Positions 26,547 through 36,160 are shown, counted from the first letter of the stretch. The stretch: 64,000 nt of DNA from CAZSLI01 sp964607705 (GCA_964607705.1 CAZSLI010000003.1:87591-151590); one strand, 5' to 3'. A program made the numbers and translations. Notes: generated from the sequence alone by a model not told the origin.

Positions 26547-26857
26547 TCGCGCACCTCCCCGCACGACGGGCCGAGGGCGCCGTCAGTGCGTGTGTGGGCG
26601 CGGGACAACCGGGCCGCGATGAGCGGTCAGTGTGGGTCGGCTGCACGGCGATGTTCCCCTCGGTAGGCGGCCTCCATTCGAAGGCCGGTGATTCTCCCCT
26701 CGTTAGCGGTTGCTCCCCCACACCGCCGTGCTGCTAAACCCTGACAATTCGCAGGAAAAAATAGGCTTCTACCAGCAGAAACCTGTCTCGGCGTACGGGT
26801 CACGACAGGCACGACTCGGGAACGAACAGCTCATCGAACCGATCCCGGGGAGGATGC
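26547..26857. other. Divergent region upstream of the exopolysaccharide operon
   Basis: About 310 bp holding the promoter and a long leader for the minus-strand operon, plus the promoter of the small plus-strand membrane protein. Near 26681-26698 there is an imperfect GGCC-TTCGAATGGA-GGCC hairpin between two GAGGGGA copies on the minus strand. I could not match it to a known RNA class. Confidence 0.4.
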
Positions 26858-27130
26858 ATGTGCTGTTGGCTACTGATCGGATGGGCGTTCGCGCCGCGTC
26901 TTGCGCTCGTACTCATGTGGCTGTTCACGGACCGCATCAGCGCGGCGTTCGGCGGCATCCTGCTTCCGCTCATCGGCTTCTTCGTGCTGCCGTGGACGAC
27001 TCTCGTCTACACGCTTACGGCGCCCGGGGGGCTGGGTCTCATCGACATCGCCTTCCTGGTACTAGCGCTGGTCGCGGACCTCAGTTCGTACGGCGGCGGC
27101 TACAGGTATCGCACCCGCTCCGCGACGTGA
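26858..27130 (+). CDS. Small membrane protein of unknown function
   Basis: 90 aa with two or three hydrophobic helices: WLLIGWAFAPRLALVLMWLF, GGILLPLIGFFVLPWTTLVY and IDIAFLVLALVADL. A GGGGAGG site stands before the ATG, supporting translation. No family was recognised. It is divergent from the exopolysaccharide operon. Confidence 0.7.
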   Translation: MCCWLLIGWAFAPRLALVLMWLFTDRISAAFGGILLPLIGFFVLPWTTLVYTLTAPGGLGLIDIAFLVLALVADLSSYGGGYRYRTRSAT

Positions 27131-27218
27131 GGCTCACTCGCCGGGACCAGCGTTTACCAACCTAGGCGCGAGGGTAGTCGGGACGGTGTCAGGACCCGAG
27201 ATCCGAGGAGGATTCAAC

Positions 27219-27518
27219 ATGGTCGACGAAAGCCGGACGATGTCCGATCAGGGACCGGTGCTCACGTGCCAGAAGACGGACTGCGCCTACAACCAGAGCG
27301 AGTGCTGCTTCGCGATGGGGATCGAGGTGGGAGACGAGCACCCCATGTGCGACACGTACACCCACAGCGCGTCGCGGATGGGCCAGGAGTTGGCAGCGGT
27401 CATGACGTGCAAGGTCCAAGACTGCCACTTCAACCAGGGTCGGGAGTGCCACGCCGCAGGAATCACGGTCGGCGAACACAGCGGACACGCTGACTGCCTT
27501 ACCGCACGCATGAGTTAG
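27219..27518 (+). CDS. Tandem DUF1540 protein
   Basis: 99 aa with two copies of the cysteine-rich DUF1540 module: CQKTDCAYNQSECC...C and CKVQDCHFNQGRECH...C, each with C-x4-C-x-[YF]-N and a later cysteine. The spacing suggests metal binding, but the function of the family is unknown to me. The ATG at 27219 has GAGGAGG upstream. Confidence 0.85.
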   Translation: MVDESRTMSDQGPVLTCQKTDCAYNQSECCFAMGIEVGDEHPMCDTYTHSASRMGQELAAVMTCKVQDCHFNQGRECHAAGITVGEHSGHADCLTARMS

Positions 27519-27564
27519 CGACTACTCGCCAACACGTCGCGTCCGGCGGCAAGGTCAGACGAGG

Positions 27565-28656
27565 CTACTTTCCGAACGTCCGTCGGTAGACCTCGACCGC
27601 TTTCAAGAAGTCGCTGTACGAGTTCGTGAACGTCTGGGAGCCGTCCTTGCCCGTCAGCACGTAGTAGTAGTACTTGGTCTTCGCAGGATGCGCCGCCGCC
27701 TCGATCGCTCGCAGCCCAGGGCTCGCGAGCGGTCCGGGCGGCAGCCCTGCGTTGGCGTACGTGTTGTACGGATTCGGGTTCTGCAGGTCCGACTTGCGGA
27801 TCACCTTCGTGCCGGGTGGCAGGAAGTAGAAGACCGTCGAGTCGAGTTGCAGGCGCATGCCCGCCTTCAGCCGGTTGTAGATGACCGAGGACACCAGCGG
27901 GTATTCCTTGGAGAGTCGCACCTCGCGCTCGATGATGGACGCGATGGTCACGACGTCGGCGACCGTCAGGTTCTTGGACTTCGCGTACGACAGGTCGACC
28001 GTCGCGATCTCCTCGTCGAACTGGTCGAGCATCATGTCGACGATCTTCTCCGGCCTGGTGCCCTTCTTGATGCGATAGGTCTTCGGGAAGAGATAGCCCT
28101 CGAGCGAGTCGCCGTATGCGCCCTTCACGTACGGGTGCTCGGCGGCGAACTGCGGTGCACCGTGCTTGAGCAGCTGGAGCATCTCGGCTTCGGAGACGCC
28201 GGTGCGGGCCGCGAAACGGGCGGCGATCTGGTTGACGTTGAAGCCCTCGGGGATCGGCACGTCGTAGTAGACGATATTCGGGCCCTTCTGCAACTTCTCG
28301 AGCACGAGCGTGTCGGGCATGCCGGTGGCGAGCAGGTACTGCCCCGGCTTCAGCTTCCCGTCCACGCCGGCTTGCCGAGCATGCCACCTGAACATCAGCG
28401 CGTTCTTCACCACGCCCGCCGAGGAAAGCTGTTCGGCGATAGTCTGTGTGCCGGAGCCGCGCGCGATAGTCAGCTCGACCGGCTTGCCAGGAGCCATCTT
28501 CGTGTCCGGCTTGAGGAACAGGTCCCAGCCGACCGCGGCTGCGGCGAGGGCCACGATCAGTACGAGCGTCAGCGCGGCGAGCACGACACGGGCCGCTCCA
28601 CCGCTCCTACGCCGGGTCCTGCCGCTTCTCTTGTAGCTCTTGCCGTCCTCGAGCAC
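27565..28656 (-). CDS. mltG: Endolytic murein transglycosylase
   Basis: YceG/MltG cleaves nascent peptidoglycan strands at the inner membrane and so limits glycan length. 363 aa: a basic cytoplasmic start (KRSGRTRRRSGG), one membrane helix (VVLAALTLVLIVALAAAAVGW), a LysM-like region and the YceG domain with the catalytic-glutamate block ASIIEREV, then SVIYNRLKAGMRLQLDSTV and NAGLPPGPLASPG. The start is GTG at 28656. MltG often neighbours ruvX and aroE; neither is seen here. Confidence 0.95.
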   Translation of the reverse strand: MLEDGKSYKRSGRTRRRSGGAARVVLAALTLVLIVALAAAAVGWDLFLKPDTKMAPGKPVELTIARGSGTQTIAEQLSSAGVVKNALMFRWHARQAGVDGKLKPGQYLLATGMPDTLVLEKLQKGPNIVYYDVPIPEGFNVNQIAARFAARTGVSEAEMLQLLKHGAPQFAAEHPYVKGAYGDSLEGYLFPKTYRIKKGTRPEKIVDMMLDQFDEEIATVDLSYAKSKNLTVADVVTIASIIEREVRLSKEYPLVSSVIYNRLKAGMRLQLDSTVFYFLPPGTKVIRKSDLQNPNPYNTYANAGLPPGPLASPGLRAIEAAAHPAKTKYYYYVLTGKDGSQTFTNSYSDFLKAVEVYRRTFGK

Positions 28657-28835
28657 GTGTCGTCACTTTCGCCAGGTACAATGCGCGCCCGTTGGGCATC
28701 GTGCATCAGGCTAACATGCGCGGTCGCGCGTGCGAGTCTTTGCCACTCAGCCGTTGCGCGGCCCTGAGCAGCACGCGACGCCCCTACCACCAGACCTGAC
28801 CTTCGCGTAACCTTCAGGACTCAGGAGGGAGACAC

Positions 28836-29687
28836 ATGACCACTCAGATTCCCCGTGCGCAGTTCGGCATATGCGGTGGCTCTGGCTCGCTGTCGTTCGA
28901 CTTCCCGGCCGCGCTGGCCGACGAACGGGTGACCGTGCTTGCAACCGACCTCGTCTTCGAGACCCCGTTCGGCCGCTCGCCTGCATTCACCCACTTTCGC
29001 GTGGATGTCCCCGCTGGGCCGCGCGATGTCCTTGCGGTCAAGATGCATGGGTGGCGACGCGGCGTGAAGCGCGCCGACGCCTCGCTGCAGACCTTCTGGG
29101 TCTTCCACGAGGCCGGTGTCTCAAAGGTCCTCGCAGATGGTGGAGTAGGATCGCTCAACCACCTTCTCGACCCGCGCGACGTTGTAGTGCCGGACGACTT
29201 CATCGACCTGTCGATGAAGCAGGACATCTACGTCCGCGGTGACCACCTGCTCATCATGCGCCGCCCGATGTGCCCCGATCTCTCCGCCCACCTCTACGAG
29301 GGCGCGTCCTCGGCAGACTTCGGTCACGTCTACCGCCGAGGAACCTACCTCGTCACTGACGGCCCCCGCTTCGAGTCGGTCGCGGAGGTCGATTACATGC
29401 GCCGACTGGGCGGCGACGTCATCGGCCAGTCATTGTCGCCGGAGGTCTTCCTGGCGCGTGACATCGGCGCCTGCTACGCCGGCATCTACCTCGTCGTGAA
29501 CTATGGCGAAGGGGTCGTTCGCGAGTGGGAGCACGAGGAGCTCAAGTCGGCGTTCTTCGAGGAATCGGAGACCCTAGCGCGAATCGTGTTAGAGACGATA
29601 GCCAACGCCGACCTCGACGCTGACTGCGGCTGCTCGGAGTTCCGCAAGCCCAGCCTTCTCGGTCTGCCCGACGAACGGGAACTCTAA
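28836..29687 (+). CDS. MTA phosphorylase-like purine nucleoside phosphorylase family protein
   Basis: 283 aa. The fold family is shown by GICGGSGSLSF near the start, LADGGVGSLNHLLDPRDVVVPDDFID in the middle (shown here as parts), the phosphate-site-like GTYLVTDGPRFES and a C-terminal TxAxD-type region altered to VVNYGEGV. MTAP-family enzymes cleave methylthioadenosine or related nucleosides. It sits 5 bp upstream of an amidohydrolase, so the pair should act in one pathway: MTA/inosine salvage or the futalosine route. GGAGGGAG precedes the ATG. Confidence 0.8.
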   Translation: MTTQIPRAQFGICGGSGSLSFDFPAALADERVTVLATDLVFETPFGRSPAFTHFRVDVPAGPRDVLAVKMHGWRRGVKRADASLQTFWVFHEAGVSKVLADGGVGSLNHLLDPRDVVVPDDFIDLSMKQDIYVRGDHLLIMRRPMCPDLSAHLYEGASSADFGHVYRRGTYLVTDGPRFESVAEVDYMRRLGGDVIGQSLSPEVFLARDIGACYAGIYLVVNYGEGVVREWEHEELKSAFFEESETLARIVLETIANADLDADCGCSEFRKPSLLGLPDEREL

Positions 29688-29692
29688 GCCCC

Positions 29693-31000
29693 ATGCTCAT
29701 CACAGCCGACTGGGTCGTACCCGTCTCCCGCCGCCCGATCCGTGACGGCGCCGTACTGGTGGCCAGCGGCCGAGTGGTCGAAGTGGGCACCGCCGAGGAC
29801 CTTGCCGGCATGCCCGATGCCCGCGAGCGATTCGACTTCCCCGGCTGCGTCCTGATGCCGGGGCTGGTCAACGCTCACACGCACCTATCGCTTTCGGCGA
29901 TGGAGGGCCTGCTCGAACCCGACGCGTTCGAGCGCTGGCTTCCTCGGCTCGTAGCGGGCATGAAGTCGTGGGATGCCGACGACTACGCCGCCTCGGCAGC
30001 GCTTGGCGCCCGTCTCTGCCTCCAAGCCGGCGTCACGGTGGTCGGCGACATCGTCTACGGACCCGAATCCGCTGCGGCGGCCGGTGACGCCGGGCTCGGC
30101 GGCACCTTCTACTGGGAAGTCCTGGGCATTGACGGCCCGTCGCTGTACGCGGCCCTTGAGCGCATGGAGTTCCCTGGCGGCGAGCGGGCCAAGTGCGGGC
30201 CTCGTATGCGATGCGGCCTCTCACCCCACTCCGCCTACACCTCCGGCCTCAGCCTGCTCCGAGCCGTCCACGAGGCGGCGAACGAAATGGGTCTGCCTGT
30301 GGCGATCCACGTCGCGGAATCGGCGGCCGAGACACAGTTGCTCAAGGACGGCACCGGCCCGCTGGCGCAGGTGTTGGATCACCTGCTTCACGACTTTGAG
30401 CCGCCCGGGGTCAGCCCTATCGCCTACCTCGACCGGCTCGGCGTTCTCGACGGCGCGGCGGCGGTTCACCTCGGGCAAGCGCTCCCTACCGACATCCCAC
30501 GCCTCGCTGCCACCACTCGCGGCACGGTCACCTGCCCGCGATCCAACCACTTCCTGGACAACGCGCGGCCCAAGGTGCGCAGGATGCTCAACGCGGGCAT
30601 CCCGGTAGGCGTCGGGACCGACTCCTCGGCGAGCAACCAAGACTTGGACCTCTTCGAGGAGCTCCGCGTCTTGCAGGAGGACGACCCGACGCTCGACTCA
30701 GCCAAGCTCATCGAGCTCGTAACGGCAATGGGCGCGATCGTGCTGGGCCTCGAGGACCGGTTCGGCTTCATCGAGCGCGGCATGCAGGCCGACTTCGCGA
30801 TCTTCCGCACCGGCAGGACCGCCTCCCCCGAGGACGAGCTCGTGCGGGTGGGCGGCCGCAAGACGCTCGAAGCGGTCATGAGTGCGGGCGTATGGCGCCT
30901 GCTCTCGGGAGCGCCGACTCAGGACACCGACGCTGCGGTCCTCGCGCGCACCAAGACCGCCGCCGAGAAGGCGCGCGCCGCGATGGGCAGCGCCTTCTAG
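29693..31000 (+). CDS. Amidohydrolase, adenosine/MTA/aminodeoxyfutalosine deaminase type
   Basis: 435 aa TIM-barrel metal-dependent hydrolase. Metal ligand motifs: NAHTHLSLSAMEG, the lone His in AIHVAESAAE, and VGTDSSASNQDLDLFEELR. Family members deaminate S-adenosylhomocysteine, methylthioadenosine or 6-amino-6-deoxyfutalosine. With mqnA and mqnC 20 kb away, an aminodeoxyfutalosine deaminase role is plausible but not proven. It is co-transcribed with the phosphorylase-like gene (5-bp gap). Confidence 0.82.
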   Translation: MLITADWVVPVSRRPIRDGAVLVASGRVVEVGTAEDLAGMPDARERFDFPGCVLMPGLVNAHTHLSLSAMEGLLEPDAFERWLPRLVAGMKSWDADDYAASAALGARLCLQAGVTVVGDIVYGPESAAAAGDAGLGGTFYWEVLGIDGPSLYAALERMEFPGGERAKCGPRMRCGLSPHSAYTSGLSLLRAVHEAANEMGLPVAIHVAESAAETQLLKDGTGPLAQVLDHLLHDFEPPGVSPIAYLDRLGVLDGAAAVHLGQALPTDIPRLAATTRGTVTCPRSNHFLDNARPKVRRMLNAGIPVGVGTDSSASNQDLDLFEELRVLQEDDPTLDSAKLIELVTAMGAIVLGLEDRFGFIERGMQADFAIFRTGRTASPEDELVRVGGRKTLEAVMSAGVWRLLSGAPTQDTDAAVLARTKTAAEKARAAMGSAF

Positions 31001-31010
31001 AGACAAGCAA

Positions 31011-31036
31011 GCGGGCGCCCCCAAGGGGACGCCCGC
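31011..31036. terminator. Bidirectional terminator between amidohydrolase and livF
   Basis: GCGGGCG pairs with CGCCCGC, with a CCCC/GGGG inner stem, in the 63-bp gap between convergent genes. Confidence 0.8.
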
Positions 31037-31063
31037 CGTTTCGATCCTTTGGCGCTCGGCTCT

Positions 31064-31771
31064 CTAGGACTCGCCCAGGTACGCCTTGCGCACTTCCTCG
31101 TTCGCCATGAGTTCCTTGCCGGAACCGGAGAGCTTGATCTCTCCGGTCTCGAGCACGTAGCCGCGGTGGGCGATGGAGAGAGCGAGGTTGGCGTTCTGCT
31201 CGACGAGCAGGATGGTGATGCCATCGCTGTTGAGCTTCTCGATGATCTCGAAGATGGTCTCCACGACGACCGGCGCGAGTCCCATGGAGGGCTCGTCCAG
31301 CATAAGCAGGCGCGGGCGAGCCATCATGGCGCGTCCCATGGCGAGCATCTGCTGCTCGCCGCCCGAGAGCGTACCGCCCTTCTGGGTGAGGCGCTCCTTG
31401 AGACGCGGGAAGAGCTCGCACACGTGATCGAGGTCTTCCTTGATCTCCGCCTTGTCGTTGCGAAGGTACGAGCCCATCTCGAGGTTCTCCATGACGGTCA
31501 TCCGCGCAAAGATGCGGCGACCTTCGGGGACCTGGATGATGCGCTTCTGCGTCACGAGGTGCGCAGGCATACCGCTCACGACTTCACCGTCGAGAGTGAT
31601 AGAGCCGACCTTGGGGTTCAACTGGCCAGAGATGGTCTTGAGCGTCGTCGACTTGCCGGCGCCGTTCGCACCGATCAGCGTGACGATCTCGCCCTCGTTG
31701 ACCTCGATGCTGACTCCGCGGAGCGCCTCGATCTGGCCATAGAACGTGTGAATCGAATCGACCTTGAGCAC
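31064..31771 (-). CDS. livF: Branched-chain amino acid ABC transporter ATPase
   Basis: Cytoplasmic ATPase of a LIV-type importer, 235 aa. Walker A GANGAGKST, signature LSGGEQQMLAMGRAMM and Walker B LLMLDEPSMGLAP are intact. The LivF-type ending (AYLGES) is present. Last gene of livKHMGF, 2 bp after livG. Confidence 0.96.
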   Translation of the reverse strand: MLKVDSIHTFYGQIEALRGVSIEVNEGEIVTLIGANGAGKSTTLKTISGQLNPKVGSITLDGEVVSGMPAHLVTQKRIIQVPEGRRIFARMTVMENLEMGSYLRNDKAEIKEDLDHVCELFPRLKERLTQKGGTLSGGEQQMLAMGRAMMARPRLLMLDEPSMGLAPVVVETIFEIIEKLNSDGITILLVEQNANLALSIAHRGYVLETGEIKLSGSGKELMANEEVRKAYLGES

Positions 31772-31773
31772 GT

Positions 31774-32634
31774 CTACTCCTCCCCGCCTGTGACCGAAGT
31801 GTCTTCGGCGGGTGCTTTGCCTGATGCTTCAGGGGCGATTCCCTGAGCAGCGAGTTCGGCCTCGAATGCAGCCTTCGCGTCCTTGCCGAGGTACGCCTCG
31901 ATGACCTGAGGATTGCGCTGAATCTCGGCGGGCAGGCCCTCGGCGATCTTCTGGCCAAAGTCGAGCACGTAGATACGGTCGGCGATGTCCATGACGACCT
32001 TCATGTCGTGCTCGATGAGCAGGACGGTCACGCCGGCATCGCGGATCTTGCGCACGAGCTTGGTGAGCTCTGCGCTCTCCTGCGGGTTCATGCCTGCGGC
32101 AGGCTCGTCCAGAAGGATCAGCTTGGGCTCAGTCGCCATCGCCCGAGCGATCTCGAGGCGGCGCTGGTCGCCGTAGGGCAGGTTCTTGGCCAGCTCGTTG
32201 GCCTTGCCAGCGAGACCGACGAAGCGCAGGCGCTCGAGCGCCTCGTCCTGCGTGCGCTGCTCCTCGGCACGGAACTTCCGGCCGCGGATCAGGGCCTGGA
32301 CGGGGCCTGCGAGGGACTGCGTGTGCCGTCCGACCATGACGTTCTCGAGCGTCGTCATGTTGGCGAACAGGCGGATGTTTTGGAAGGTGCGAGCGATACC
32401 CATGCGGCAGATCTTGTGCGGCTTGACGCCGACAAGAGTCGCACCGTCGAAGAGCAGCTCGCCTTCGGTGGCTTTGTAGATACCGGTGAGCAGGTTGAAG
32501 AACGTGGTCTTGCCGGCCCCGTTCGGGCCGATCAGCGCGACGATCTCACCCTGCTCGACGACGAGGTTGACGTTCGAGACGGCCTTGAGGCCCCCGAACT
32601 GCATCGTCACGTTGTTGGCTTGTACCAGCGGCAT
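31774..32634 (-). CDS. livG: Branched-chain amino acid ABC transporter ATPase
   Basis: Second ATPase of the importer, 286 aa. Walker A GPNGAGKTT, the LivG-specific GIARTFQNIRLF, signature region LPYGDQRRLEIARAMA, and Walker B LILLDEPAAGMNP. The C-terminus carries an extra acidic tail of about 25 aa beyond the usual EAYLG end. It lies between livM and livF with tight spacing. Confidence 0.96.
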   Translation of the reverse strand: MPLVQANNVTMQFGGLKAVSNVNLVVEQGEIVALIGPNGAGKTTFFNLLTGIYKATEGELLFDGATLVGVKPHKICRMGIARTFQNIRLFANMTTLENVMVGRHTQSLAGPVQALIRGRKFRAEEQRTQDEALERLRFVGLAGKANELAKNLPYGDQRRLEIARAMATEPKLILLDEPAAGMNPQESAELTKLVRKIRDAGVTVLLIEHDMKVVMDIADRIYVLDFGQKIAEGLPAEIQRNPQVIEAYLGKDAKAAFEAELAAQGIAPEASGKAPAEDTSVTGGEE

Positions 32635-32653
32635 GATCTGTTTCTCCGCTCGT

Positions 32654-33859
32654 CTACAGCAGGTTGTCGGGCTGGTCGGTCACGTGCTCGGCGTCGTACA
32701 GCGACTGGTTCTCCTCGGCAAGGATCGAGTCGTCCTCGGGCGCGAGCTCGCGAGCTCGGCGCTGGGACGGGATCATGCCTTGTGGTCGGACGGCCATCAT
32801 GATGACCATCAGCAGACCGAAGACCAGGTAGCGGTAGTTGCCGATGAGGGAGGCCTGCTTCGAGTCCAGTGGCAGGATGCCTGAGGTGGCATAGCCCTGG
32901 ATGATGAGCGGGACACCCTGGATGAGGATTGCTCCGATGATGGCGCCGGGGATCGAGCCCATGCCGCCGAGGACGACGACGCAGACGACGAAGACCGACT
33001 CCATGAACGTGAACGACTCGGGGCTCACGAAGCCCTGGAAGTACGCGAACGTGATGCCCGCGATACCACCGGCCAGAGCGCCGAGCGAGAATGCCCAGAG
33101 CTTCGAGCTGGTGATGTTGACGCCCACCGAGGTGGCGGCGACTTCGTCCTCGCGCATGGCGACCCATGCACGGCCGAGACGGGAGTCGTCGAGCCTGCGC
33201 ACGAGCGTGACGATCGCGATACACAGAACGATGATCACGTAGTACCAGAACATCTGGTTGGTGAATTGGAACTGCTGGCCGCTCGGCAGCGTGAACGAGA
33301 TGTTCTCCTGCAGGAAGGCCAGGCCGGCGGGCATCGTGATGGGAAGCGGCACGATGAGGCCGTTGGCTCCATTGGTGAGGCCGAAGACGTTGTTCACGAG
33401 GAACAGTCGAACGATCTCTCCGAAGCCGAGCGTGACGATCGCCAGGTAGTCACCGCGGAGCCTGAGGACCGGCGTACCGAGCGCGATACCGGTCATCGCA
33501 GCCACGATGGCTGCGACCGGCAGCATCATGTAATAGATCCACGGCGCCGAGGCGTCGCCGAGTGCGGCGAGCGCCGCCTGCCCAACAAGCACGCCCGCAT
33601 AGGCGCCCATCGCATAGAAGGCGATGTAGCCCAGGTCGAGCAGGCCCGCGAAACCGACGACGATGTTGAGGCCGAGCGCGAGCATGACGTACAGCCCGAT
33701 CTGGCCGAGCGTTCGAATCATGAAGAACTGGCCGAGCGCCTGGAACATGATCGGAAGGAAGATGATCAGCAGGGTCAGCCCGACCGCAGTGGCGATCTTT
33801 GCCGGCGTCCGCTTGCTCGACGCGACGGTGGTGTTGACGTCCATTTTGCTTCCGCCCAT
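32654..33859 (-). CDS. livM: Branched-chain amino acid ABC transporter permease
   Basis: 401 aa permease with about ten helices. LGLNIVVGFAGLLDLGYIAFYAMGAY is the hallmark N-terminal segment (split here by family position), and GRAWVAMREDEVAATSVGVN is the EAA-like loop that docks the ATPases. A 40-aa hydrophilic C-terminal tail is longer than usual. It begins 2 bp after livH. Confidence 0.95.
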   Translation of the reverse strand: MGGSKMDVNTTVASSKRTPAKIATAVGLTLLIIFLPIMFQALGQFFMIRTLGQIGLYVMLALGLNIVVGFAGLLDLGYIAFYAMGAYAGVLVGQAALAALGDASAPWIYYMMLPVAAIVAAMTGIALGTPVLRLRGDYLAIVTLGFGEIVRLFLVNNVFGLTNGANGLIVPLPITMPAGLAFLQENISFTLPSGQQFQFTNQMFWYYVIIVLCIAIVTLVRRLDDSRLGRAWVAMREDEVAATSVGVNITSSKLWAFSLGALAGGIAGITFAYFQGFVSPESFTFMESVFVVCVVVLGGMGSIPGAIIGAILIQGVPLIIQGYATSGILPLDSKQASLIGNYRYLVFGLLMVIMMAVRPQGMIPSQRRARELAPEDDSILAEENQSLYDAEHVTDQPDNLL

Positions 33860-33861
33860 GG

Positions 33862-34815
33862 CTACACCTTCTCCACGACAGATTCGCCGAGCAGACCGCC
33901 CGGACGGAAGATGAGTACGACGATCAGCACGACGAAGGCGATAACGTCCTTATAGCCCGAGCTGATATAGCCGGCGGCCAGCGACTCGACGATGCCGAGG
34001 ACGAATCCACCGAGCATCGCTCCGCGCAGGTTTCCGATACCGCCGAGGACGGCTGCCGTGAACGACTTCATGCCTGGGATGAATCCCATGTCGTATCGGA
34101 TGGCGCCGTAGTACATACCGTTGAAGATACCGGCGACGGCGCCGAGCGCCGGGCCGATGAAGAACGCGATGGCGATGACGCGGTTGATGTCGATGCCCAT
34201 CAGGCCTGCGGCGTCGCGGTCCTGTGACGTCGCGCGCATCGCCTTACCAACCTTGCTGCGCGAGACGAACGTGTCCAGCGCCACGAGGAGGATCAGCGAC
34301 GTGCTGATGATGAGCACCTGCATCGTGTTGATCTTCGCGCCCCCGATGCTGAACACCGTCTGGACCGGGATCACCGACGGGAAGGGCAGCGCCTTCGAAT
34401 CGATGAACAGGAGGACGACGTTCTGCAGGAAGATGGACACACCGATCGCAGAGATCAGCGGCGCGAGGCGCGGCGCATGCCGCAGCGGCCGATACGCGAG
34501 CCGCTCGATGAGAACGCCGAGGAATCCCACGGCGACCATCGAGACGAAGAACACGATCAGCAGTAGAAGGACCGTGGCGAACCCACCGCTGTTCAGATAC
34601 TCACGAAGAGGATCGATGGCGGGGACCGGCCAGGTGTCGTCAGTAAGGAACTTGAGGGTGAACAGGCCCACGTACGCGCCTGCCATGAGCATCTCGCTGT
34701 GAGCGAAGTTGATCATGAGCATGATGCCGTACACGAGCGTGTAGCCCAGAGCGATGAGCGCATACATGCCGCCCAACGTCAGGCCATTCACCAATTGCTC
34801 GATGAGTTGATTCAC
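33862..34815 (-). CDS. livH: Branched-chain amino acid ABC transporter permease
   Basis: 317 aa permease. GGMYALIALGYTLVYGI and NFAHSEMLMAGAYVG are family marks, and GKAMRATSQDRDAAGLMGID is the ATPase-docking loop. The GTG at 34815 was taken as start because homology begins at NQLIEQLVNGLTLGGMYA; GGAAGG lies 11 nt before it. A terminator hairpin separates it from livK. Confidence 0.95.
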   Translation of the reverse strand: MNQLIEQLVNGLTLGGMYALIALGYTLVYGIMLMINFAHSEMLMAGAYVGLFTLKFLTDDTWPVPAIDPLREYLNSGGFATVLLLLIVFFVSMVAVGFLGVLIERLAYRPLRHAPRLAPLISAIGVSIFLQNVVLLFIDSKALPFPSVIPVQTVFSIGGAKINTMQVLIISTSLILLVALDTFVSRSKVGKAMRATSQDRDAAGLMGIDINRVIAIAFFIGPALGAVAGIFNGMYYGAIRYDMGFIPGMKSFTAAVLGGIGNLRGAMLGGFVLGIVESLAAGYISSGYKDVIAFVVLIVVLIFRPGGLLGESVVEKV

Positions 34816-34886
34816 GCTTGTGGAGACCTTCCAGGACACCGCCGGCTTCGTTGCCGGCGGATGGAGTAGCACCGGGGTTCAGGAAA

Positions 34887-34925
34887 ACGGCCCGGGCGGA
34901 GTGTGGTACCGCCCGCCCGGGCCGT
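34887..34925 (-). terminator. Intra-operon terminator after livK
   Basis: Long GC stem ACGGCCCGGGCGG against its complement, ended by TTTT on the minus strand, 33 nt past the livK stop. A second stem, CCGCCGGC/GCCGGCGG at 34841-34862, follows before livH. Partial read-through would give more binding protein than permease, a common design for ABC importers. Confidence 0.85.
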
Positions 34926-34957
34926 CCTGTGCGATGTTGCTTAGAGCAGGCCCAGAC

Positions 34958-36160
34958 TTACTTGGACCACGGGCCCCAAGCGCCGTCCTTGACGGTGTAG
35001 AGCGTGATGGCCTTGTTGGTGGTGTCGCCGTTCTCGTCGAAGGCAACCGGGCCGGTGAGACCCTCGAAGTTGGTCTTCGCGACAGCAGCGATGATGGCCT
35101 TCTTGCCATCGGCGGAGGTGAGCTTGTCGGCTCCGACCTCGCCGGCGGCGGCGACGATACCCTTGATGATCACCTGAGCGGCGTCATAAGCGTAGGCGTC
35201 GTAGGCAGCGATCTCCTTGCCGGGGTAGGCCTTCTCGAACGCGGTCTTGAACTCCGCGCCCTGCGGCAGCTGATCCAGCGGCAGGCCGACCGAGGTGCAG
35301 AAGTCGCCCTCGCCAGCGGTGCCGGCCAGGTTGACGAACTCGGCGTCGTAGAGACCGTCGCCACCCATGAGCGGCTTGGCCACTCCGCCTTCCTTCATCT
35401 GCTTGGAGAGAAGGGCGCCGGAGTTGTAGATGCCGCCGTAGTACACGAAGTCGGGGTTCTTGCCCTTGATGTTGGTGACGAGGGCCTTGAAGTCCGTGTC
35501 CTTGTCGGAGGTCTTCTCGAAGCCGACGGTCTTGCCGCCGTTCTTCTCGAACTGCTCCTTGAACGCCGCGGCAAGACCGGTGCCGTACGGGGTCGAGTCG
35601 TCGACCACGAAGACCGTCTTGTAGCCAAGGTCGTTGAACGCAGCGTCAGCGGCGTAGGGGCCCTGGACGGAGTCGATGGTGCAGGTACGGAAGACGTTGT
35701 CGACGTCGTTGCCGATGGTCAGCGACGGGTTGGTCGACGCCGGGGTGACCTGGACCACGTTGTACTGCGCGTAGATCTTCGAAGCCGGGATCGACACGCC
35801 CGAGTTCAGGTGACCGACCACTCCCACGAGGGTCTGGTCAGATACGAACTGCTGAGCGACGTTGGTTCCGACCTCAGGCTTGCCGCGATCGTCGCCCTGG
35901 GTGGTCTCGATCTTGATGCCGAGGTCCTTGAGCTCCTGCGACTCGTTTGCCTGCGAAACGGCGAGTTCTGCACCGCGAACGATACCTTCGCCGAGAGCGA
36001 CGGCGCCGTCGGTGAGCGGAGCGCCGATGCCGATCTTGACGGTGGTTTCACTGGCAGTGTCGCCGGACTTCTTGCCGCTTCCGCCGCAACCAGTCGCGAT
36101 CATCGAGACCGCGACGAGGGCCGCGAGGACAGCGAGCAGGCGCTTGTTGCGCACCTTCAT
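34958..36160 (-). CDS. livK: Branched-chain amino acid ABC transporter substrate-binding lipoprotein
   Basis: 400 aa. Lipoprotein signal peptide with lipobox IATGCGG (Cys at about 23), then a Leu/Ile/Val-binding fold: KIGIGAPLTDGAVALG, VVGHLNSGVSIPASKIY, VTPASTNPSLT and FVYYGGIYNSGALL. Start at 36160 after GGGAGGA. It is the first gene of livKHMGF. Substrate could be Leu/Ile/Val or another amide; the sequence does not decide. Confidence 0.95.
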   Translation of the reverse strand: MKVRNKRLLAVLAALVAVSMIATGCGGSGKKSGDTASETTVKIGIGAPLTDGAVALGEGIVRGAELAVSQANESQELKDLGIKIETTQGDDRGKPEVGTNVAQQFVSDQTLVGVVGHLNSGVSIPASKIYAQYNVVQVTPASTNPSLTIGNDVDNVFRTCTIDSVQGPYAADAAFNDLGYKTVFVVDDSTPYGTGLAAAFKEQFEKNGGKTVGFEKTSDKDTDFKALVTNIKGKNPDFVYYGGIYNSGALLSKQMKEGGVAKPLMGGDGLYDAEFVNLAGTAGEGDFCTSVGLPLDQLPQGAEFKTAFEKAYPGKEIAAYDAYAYDAAQVIIKGIVAAAGEVGADKLTSADGKKAIIAAVAKTNFEGLTGPVAFDENGDTTNKAITLYTVKDGAWGPWSK

